NCBI GenBank assembly: GCA_013002475.1
Contig: JABDJM010000228.1
Coordinates: 1-9,760 of the forward strand
Reading direction: 5' to 3'
Source: Saprospiraceae bacterium
GTDB lineage: Bacteria; Bacteroidota; Bacteroidia; Chitinophagales; Saprospiraceae
Length of the DNA: 9,760 nucleotides
Part shown: positions 7,312-9,760 of the stretch, piece after piece
How positions within the stretch are numbered: position 1 is the first letter of the stretch
How the letters are laid out: every line of letters begins with the position of its first letter
Notes under the pieces: generated by a model
Told to the model about the DNA's origin: nothing
Database searches by the model: none
Seen by the model: the letters and a program-made list of their open reading frames with translations, nothing else
Position numbers and translations under genes: made by a program

Positions 7312-8802
7312 ATGCACAAACTTCGAAAAGCAGTTTTTCTTCCTCCTTTTTTGTTTCTGCTTGTCAGTGCCGGCCTCAGCATATTTTTTCCTGAAAGATT
7401 TCATTTAACTGCAAGTGGAATAAATGATTGGATACTTCAACATTTTGATTGGTTGTTTTCCTGGGGAACCTTTTCATTTCTGATCATTCTTTTGATCACC
7501 TATTTCTCGCCTATTGCAAAAGTCCGTATTGGTCGGGCGGGTGCCAAGCCAATCCTAACCAAATGGCAATGGTTCTCGATTACGCTGTGCACGACCATTG
7601 CAACCGGCATTTTGTTTTGGGGGACAGCTGAACCCATGTATCATATGCATGAAGGGCCTGCCAACATGCAAGGTGATACCACCTTTGCCATGTCCTCCAT
7701 GTTTATGCATTGGAGTATTACTCCCTATGGGATTTATACATTGGCGGGGTTGGTTTTTGCTTTATGCTATTACAATCTAAAGCAGCCCTTTGCGGTATCA
7801 TCTCTGCTTTTTCCGCTTATGGGGCTAGGAGCCCATGGCCCACTGGGCAAGGTGGTGGATGCGGTCTGTTTGTTTGCACTTGTGGCTGGTATGTCGGCCT
7901 CGCTCGGCACCGGGATCATGGCCATCTCTGGAGGATTAGAGATCTTCTTCGGCCTCCAACCTGGAAAATTGATCTATGGTCTGATAGGACTGGTCATCGT
8001 TTTTGCTTTTGTGATCTCAGCTTCCACAGGCTTAAAAAAAGGGATACGTATTTTGTCAGGAATAAACATTCGACTATTTATAGTCCTGGCGATCTTGATC
8101 TTCATCCTCGGACCTACTCGTGAAATGCTAAGCATCGGCCTTGCCGGGGTCGGAGATTATTTCCAGCATTTTTTACCCAGATCAGTCGGCCTTGATTCTG
8201 ATCTGCCAGCCAGCTGGACCCGAAGCTGGACCGTGTTTTATTGGGCCAACTGGTTGGCCTGGACTCCGGTGACGGCCCTTTTCCTGGGACGACTTGCCTT
8301 GGGGTATACCGTTCGTGATTTCATTCATTTTAATCTTTTTCTACCCGCACTTTTTGGCGGCGTTTGGATGATCATATTTTCCGGGTCTACTCTTCATTTT
8401 GATAGTCTGACATCTCAGCCAATGTACTCCGCCATGATCACAGACGGCCCTCAGGCCGTCGTGTATTCGCTCTTTGAGTTTTTACCCATGGGAGCCATCA
8501 TTTCAATTTTCTTCCTGATTATAGTTTTTATCAGTTATGTGACCGCCGCAGATTCAAACACTTCTGCAATGACCGGGATGAGTGTTGAAGGCATTAACCC
8601 CGAAAACCCGGAAGCTCCGGTACAAATGAAGATCATTTGGGGATCATTGGTTGGATTGGTCGCATGGGTTATGATCTCTTATGCGGGGATAGATGGTGTA
8701 AAAATGATCTCAAATTTGGGCGGATTCCCAGCCTTGTTTCTGATCCTACTTGTAGGATTTGGCCTGTTAAAACTAATTTGGAGCGGAACAGACCTGAACT
8801 AA
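7312..8802 (+). CDS. BCCT family transporter (betaine/carnitine/choline type)
   Basis: The protein is 496 residues with about twelve hydrophobic membrane segments, so it sits in the inner membrane. Family landmarks are LFWGTAEPM (101-109), HWSITPYGIY (133-142) and the signature region SWTVFYWANWLAWTP (305-319) followed by FLGRLALGYTVRDFI. BCCT carriers move quaternary ammonium solutes such as glycine betaine or choline with sodium or protons, or by exchange. Against my memory of BetP, aromatic pocket positions keep Trp134, Tyr139 (Trp in BetP), Tyr142, Trp314 and Trp317. The usual WxWW signature has Asn313 in place of its second Trp. The glycine stretch GMGIG of the third helix reads TTIATG at 94-99. 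The tail after the last helix is only a few residues, so it lacks BetP's long osmosensing C-terminal domain. Substrate and coupling ion are unsure. There is no clear Shine-Dalgarno sequence. The upstream terminator at 7235-7261 suggests its own promoter. Confidence 0.93.
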   Translation: MHKLRKAVFLPPFLFLLVSAGLSIFFPERFHLTASGINDWILQHFDWLFSWGTFSFLIILLITYFSPIAKVRIGRAGAKPILTKWQWFSITLCTTIATGILFWGTAEPMYHMHEGPANMQGDTTFAMSSMFMHWSITPYGIYTLAGLVFALCYYNLKQPFAVSSLLFPLMGLGAHGPLGKVVDAVCLFALVAGMSASLGTGIMAISGGLEIFFGLQPGKLIYGLIGLVIVFAFVISASTGLKKGIRILSGINIRLFIVLAILIFILGPTREMLSIGLAGVGDYFQHFLPRSVGLDSDLPASWTRSWTVFYWANWLAWTPVTALFLGRLALGYTVRDFIHFNLFLPALFGGVWMIIFSGSTLHFDSLTSQPMYSAMITDGPQAVVYSLFEFLPMGAIISIFFLIIVFISYVTAADSNTSAMTGMSVEGINPENPEAPVQMKIIWGSLVGLVAWVMISYAGIDGVKMISNLGGFPALFLILLVGFGLLKLIWSGTDLN

Positions 8803-8867
8803 AATTTACCATCCGTCAGTGTCGTTTAGATTACAGGCATTTTGATGATTTGGATGTTAATTTTGCC

Positions 8868-9760
8868 ATGATGGATAAAAGCTTAGCTCCTCTTCTGGTT
8901 TTCCTCTTTTTTTTCTCCAGTCAATTGTGTTCGCAGTCTGGTGATCTGCTTATCCGTTTATTAAGTTTGGAAACAAATGATCCCATTGCTGGTGCTCATG
9001 TTTTTTTTGATAATACTACCAGCGGAGATTTGTCCGATGAAAATGGAGAAGTTAGTCTCAAACCCCCAGCGGGTCAAAAAGAGAAACTTATTATTTCCCA
9101 TCTGTCCTATGAAAGTAAGATCTACGATTTTGAAGGCTATTCAAATTTCGAAGAGGTCACTATCATCTATCTTGAAACCAGTGGATATTCTTTGGAAGAC
9201 GTAGTTGTTTCCTCAAAGAGAAATGCAAAGTGGAAGAAGAATTACCGACTCTTCAAATCTGCTTTGCTTGGAACTGGGGACGCTGCAGAAAAATGCGAGA
9301 TTCTTAATCCGGAAGTTTTGAGATTTGAAAATCAAGATGACCTGTTTGAAGGTCATGCTATTGACCTTATCAAGATTCGTAATAATTACTTGGGTTATCA
9401 GATTGATTTCTTGCTGAAGGAATTGGTAGTAGACAGAAACGGTTCAGCGAGGTATCGTGGGCATGCTAAATTCGAGGATCTTTTCCCGGAGGGTTCCAAC
9501 AGGAAAGTCAAAAAAAATCGTGAGGTATCTTTTAAGCAGGGACCTCGGTATTTCTTCTGGAGTCTCATCGAGGATAAGATCGAGGAAAGAAAATTTGAAG
9601 TGAGTCTGGCCAGATATCAGGAAGGTGTTTTTACCACCCTTATGGTTCCCGAGCGGGATCAAATACTAGCAAAAAATGAAAATGAGGAGATCTATGAGTT
9701 AAGCTTTGTAGAATTCTTGGCGGTAAAAAACCTTAATGTAAAAGTACTTGATGATAACCG
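8868..9760 (+). CDS. Secreted carboxypeptidase-like regulatory-domain protein (partial, 3' end missing)
   Basis: The frame is open from ATGATG at 8868-8873 to the window edge: 297 full codons with no stop. Residues 1-24 are a signal peptide (LLVFLFFFSSQLCSQ); the Cys is not in a proper lipobox, so signal peptidase I cleavage after Gln is likely. Residues about 26-105 are a CarboxypepD_reg-like beta-sandwich: VRL-like opening strand, DPIAGAHVFFDNTTSGDLSDENGE turn, then LIISHLSYESK. The next part contains WKKNYRLFKSALLG (122-135), CEILNPEVLRF (143-153) and NNYLGYQIDFLL. These are features I associate with a common Bacteroidota family of secreted or envelope regulatory-domain proteins of unknown role. 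No TonB plug is visible in the part present. TAATTTTG at 8858-8865 matches the -7 consensus but lies too near the ATG to be the obvious promoter. The gap to the BCCT stop is 65 bases without a terminator, so read-through from the transporter is possible. Confidence 0.85.
   Translation, partial: MMDKSLAPLLVFLFFFSSQLCSQSGDLLIRLLSLETNDPIAGAHVFFDNTTSGDLSDENGEVSLKPPAGQKEKLIISHLSYESKIYDFEGYSNFEEVTIIYLETSGYSLEDVVVSSKRNAKWKKNYRLFKSALLGTGDAAEKCEILNPEVLRFENQDDLFEGHAIDLIKIRNNYLGYQIDFLLKELVVDRNGSARYRGHAKFEDLFPEGSNRKVKKNREVSFKQGPRYFFWSLIEDKIEERKFEVSLARYQEGVFTTLMVPERDQILAKNENEEIYELSFVEFLAVKNLNVKVLDDN

Noticed and set aside
7710..8123. 137-codon plus-strand frame inside the BCCT gene.
   Set aside because: It is out of frame with a clear full-length transporter and has no independent family features.
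8858..8865. TAATTTTG matching the Bacteroidota -7 box just before the partial gene at 8868.
   Set aside because: It would place the transcription start at or inside the ATG, and no TTG lies at proper spacing upstream; kept only as a note in the gene entry.

Overview
The window reads as a piece of chromosome from a Bacteroidota bacterium. The evidence is a Type IX secretion (T9SS) sorting tail on a surface protein, a carboxypeptidase-like regulatory-domain protein of the kind common in that phylum, a perfect Bacteroidota -7 promoter box (TAAATTTG) with a TTG at suitable spacing, and mostly weak Shine-Dalgarno sequences. I cannot place it below phylum level. No rRNA, tRNA, CRISPR array, transposase or phage gene was seen.

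Layout. Bases 1-4419 hold a plus-strand cluster: a small DUF2188 protein with an added cationic helix, then a very large three-part enzyme (APH-type kinase, M23 peptidase fold, class III PLP phospho-lyase/aminotransferase), then a TPR lipoprotein that starts 10 bases after the enzyme's stop. A convergent gap with a minus-strand terminator separates this from a minus-strand gene (4530-6200) for a secreted protein. That protein has two almost identical 207-residue blocks (four DUF4397-like units) and a T9SS tail. Divergent from it is a plus-strand DinB-fold protein (6322-6873). A 438-base gap follows, containing several inverted repeats and a strong plus-strand terminator. Next come a BCCT-family osmolyte transporter (7312-8802) and the start of a secreted carboxypeptidase-like regulatory-domain protein that runs off the window at 8868-9760.

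How the genes may work together. The fusion enzyme is the centrepiece. Its kinase and phospho-lyase modules fit a two-step route: phosphorylate the hydroxyl of an amino-alcohol, then eliminate ammonia and phosphate to give an aldehyde. This is the logic of the vertebrate AGPHD1/AGXT2L enzymes acting on hydroxylysine and phosphoethanolamine. Bacterial bi- and trifunctional proteins of this kind are known. What the embedded M23 metallopeptidase module does in a protein without a signal peptide, and what the substrate is, cannot be told from the sequence. The BCCT transporter carries quaternary amines in its family, but it is 2.8 kb away beyond a minus-strand gene, so a metabolic link is only a guess.

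The most interesting items are the intact M23 zinc site inside a cytoplasmic-looking fusion, the 660-base-period duplication in the surface protein, the structured intergenic region at 6874-7311, and the unusual substrate and sodium motifs of the BCCT protein.
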